Origin: Lachnospiraceae bacterium
GTDB taxonomy: Bacteria > Bacillota > Clostridia > Lachnospirales > Lachnospiraceae
Reading direction: 5' to 3'
Length of the DNA stretch: 64,000 nucleotides
Assembly (NCBI GenBank): GCA_021770345.1
Contig: JAETRD010000005.1
Location: 1 to 64,000 of the forward strand
Shown piece by piece: positions 62,630-64,000 of the stretch. The stretch's first letter is position 1. Every line of letters starts with the position of its first letter. The translations under genes and the position numbers were made by a program. The notes below the pieces were generated by a model. It did no database searches and was not told the DNA's origin. It was given only the letters and a program-made list of their open reading frames with translations.

Positions 62630-63319
62630 CTATGCTTTTACCGCCCTTGCCTGTGCGGTCTCTATCCTCTTCGTCAGGCTTCTGACAAAAAATTGATAAC
62701 TTGGCGATACATTCTCGGTAAGACTCATTTGAGCGCCAATCAACCTTGCCCATTCACATTTCGCAATCCCGATCTGCGTGTAAGCACCTGCCGCTTTCTT
62801 TTTCAGCGCCGTCAGCCCACCCGGATATACTGCGTTTGCCAGGACCTCCCATGTATCGCATATTCCATCCTGTTCATAATCTTTCCATGCCGCTTTTCTG
62901 GCATTGGGATAGGCCGCCTCGATCGCCTTCACATCGCCCAACAGCCATGCTTCCATCTCCTTTACAGCAATGCAAAATTCATAGTCCGTAAGTATCATAT
63001 TGCCTGCGGCCATCTGATTCAATTCGTCCCGAAAAGCCGCATTGTCATTTTTATCATTATCCAAAATCACGATAATTGCCGCATGCTCGACTCCCAAAAG
63101 CGTTTTTCCCATACCTCGCATAATTGGAAATAAATCATTTAACAGCTTTCCTGTTTTCTGTTGCCGGACAGTTCCGCACTTTTTCAGATGTCCAATTCCA
63201 CGAAAGCTTTTAATATCATAGAACAGCTCCTTCTTCGGATAAGCCTCTTTCAGTTTAATCATAATCTGCTCCACAAGCATTTCCGTCGACTTATCCTCTG
63301 TCAGAAATTGAAAATACAT
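62630..63319 (-). CDS. DUF4276 family protein (TOPRIM-like), partner of AAA ATPase
   Basis: The 229-residue protein has YFQFLTEDKSTEMLVEQIM at its start, with the acidic residue expected of a TOPRIM-like fold, AAIIVILDNDKNDN (DxD), and the family hallmark AVKEMEAWLLGDVKAIEAAYPNA. DUF4276 genes are found directly downstream of AAA ATPases in ABC-ATPase/TOPRIM defence pairs comparable to AbiL, OLD and PARIS. The nuclease role is inferred. AAGGAG precedes the ATG, 11 bases after the ATPase stop codon. Confidence 0.82.
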   Translation of the reverse strand: MYFQFLTEDKSTEMLVEQIMIKLKEAYPKKELFYDIKSFRGIGHLKKCGTVRQQKTGKLLNDLFPIMRGMGKTLLGVEHAAIIVILDNDKNDNAAFRDELNQMAAGNMILTDYEFCIAVKEMEAWLLGDVKAIEAAYPNARKAAWKDYEQDGICDTWEVLANAVYPGGLTALKKKAAGAYTQIGIAKCEWARLIGAQMSLTENVSPSYQFFVRSLTKRIETAQARAVKA

Positions 63320-63330
63320 AGGTCAGCTCC

Positions 63331-64000
63331 TTATCCGAAATACTTACTATACCACATGTCCCCCAGTTCCACGCCCTCTTCCGACAGTTCCTTTACAAAC
63401 GGATACTCACAAGCTCGCGTAGCAGTCGAGTATCCATCTTCTCCCTTTTTCAAAACCCAGACGTCCTGCGGATTCAAAGCATTAACAAAAAACGGGCTGT
63501 GCGTCGTGACAAATAACTGCTTTTTATTACTGTCCCCGACATTCTCTGCCATCTCTCGCGCCAGATCAGCTAAAAAATGGTGATACAGACCGTTCTCAGG
63601 CTCCTCAATAAAAACCAGTTGTCTTGGATTCCTCTCATGCAGCAATAAATAATATGCAAAAAGTTTCAACGTACCATCTGACATTTTCGGGGAATAAAAT
63701 GCATTCTCAAATCCGTTTTCCCAAAACTTTAACATCATTTGTCCATTATCAAATTTCTGCGGTTCAATCTTATAGATTCCCGGTAGTTTATCCTGTATAT
63801 GTTCCAGTACTTTCATAAACTCATTCTTATTCTCACGGTACATATATTGCGCCACATTATTAATATTACTACCATGTCGGTCCAGATAGGGGTGAGGAGC
63901 TGCAGTCTGAATCCTTCTGGCGACATCCGGCAAAAAATAGCACAAATACCAGCTTCTGAGAAATGCAAGAAATTTTTCGATTCTCTCATACTGCTTCATC
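63331..64000 (-). CDS. AAA family ATPase (AAA_21/OLD-like), cut by the window end
   Basis: Only the C-terminal part (about 220 residues) is in the window; Walker A lies beyond position 64000. Seen are MSDGTLKLFAYYLLLHERN (signature-like segment), Walker B LVFIEEPENGLYH and the switch histidine in FVTTHSPFFVNAL, the pattern of OLD/RecF-type ATPases in defence systems. The ATG at 63999 may be internal. It is directly upstream of the DUF4276 gene and so forms an ATPase/TOPRIM-like pair ahead of the Wadjet operon. Confidence 0.82.
   Translation of the reverse strand, partial: MKQYERIEKFLAFLRSWYLCYFLPDVARRIQTAAPHPYLDRHGSNINNVAQYMYRENKNEFMKVLEHIQDKLPGIYKIEPQKFDNGQMMLKFWENGFENAFYSPKMSDGTLKLFAYYLLLHERNPRQLVFIEEPENGLYHHFLADLAREMAENVGDSNKKQLFVTTHSPFFVNALNPQDVWVLKKGEDGYSTATRACEYPFVKELSEEGVELGDMWYSKYFG

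Noticed and set aside
62595-62753. N-terminal extension of jetA to 62753
   Set aside because: It would overlap the DUF4276 gene, has no ribosome site, and homology begins only at the ATG at 62594.
52906-64000. Prophage or integrative element at the defence island
   Set aside because: No integrase, excisionase, structural phage gene, relaxase or flanking att-like direct repeat was found; the nearby XRE gene alone is not evidence.

Overview
The window looks like a chromosomal segment of a Clostridia bacterium, most likely Lachnospiraceae. The evidence is AGGAGG-type ribosome sites at nearly every gene, moderately high GC for a Firmicute, and a gene repertoire typical of gut Lachnospiraceae (nag/nan amino-sugar use, CUT1 sugar ABC transporter without its own ATPase, BIG2 surface proteins, Sel1-repeat proteins, a GlgX-type debranching enzyme). 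No rRNA, CRISPR array, integrase or insertion sequence was recognised. One tRNA (Pro, anticodon CGG) is present.

Layout. 1-12.4 kb: a broken methyl-accepting chemotaxis gene, then an amino-sugar locus. nagB-nagA lie on the + strand. On the - strand are an RpiR regulator, a solute-binding lipoprotein, two permeases, nanA, nanE, a ROK kinase (nanK-like) and a YhcH-family anomerase, with an SGNH esterase facing them. Together they describe uptake of a sialic acid-type sugar and its conversion through ManNAc, ManNAc-6-P, GlcNAc-6-P and GlcN-6-P to fructose-6-P. 12.5-32.8 kb is mostly housekeeping: rRNA-methyltransferase-like protein, CorA, EamA exporter, HAD phosphatase, AI-2E-family permease, TraX, pyrF, tRNA-Pro, aldehyde dehydrogenase, DUF2804, SDR, debranching enzyme, flavin reductase-like protein, a 50-residue membrane protein, ttcA, tcdA, nadA, cysK, and an ECF sigma factor/6-TM protein/ABC exporter operon.

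33-43.8 kb holds a Cys-containing protein of unknown function next to a two-component system, two membrane-anchored Sel1-repeat proteins (one with about 18 repeats), a secreted protein with six BIG2-like domains divergent from a GT-C-type membrane glycosyltransferase, and a HEPN/nucleotidyltransferase pair. 43.8-52.9 kb is one tightly overlapping eight-gene - strand operon for a surface or secreted glycan: DegT/WecE aminotransferase, GT2, split transketolase pair, beta-hydroxyacid dehydrogenase, polytopic membrane protein, ATP-grasp enzyme, flippase. An XRE regulator is divergent from it. A 17-bp operator-like sequence lies inside the promoter of this operon and, with 14/17 matches, over the -10 of the GT-C gene 14 kb away. 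This suggests one small regulon joining the glycan operon, the GT-C enzyme and perhaps the BIG2 protein.

53.8-64 kb is a defence island: a degraded IlvD/Edd-family dehydratase pseudogene, then a complete four-gene Wadjet (JetABCD, type II-like) plasmid-defence operon, preceded in the same direction by a DUF4276 TOPRIM-like protein and an AAA ATPase cut by the window end. The last codons of jetD run antisense through the 3' end of the pseudogene, marking the boundary of the island. The observations most worth following up are the shared operator and regulon, the glycan operon with a transketolase pair, the composite Wadjet + AAA/DUF4276 operon, and a short orphan transcription unit near 16.0 kb.
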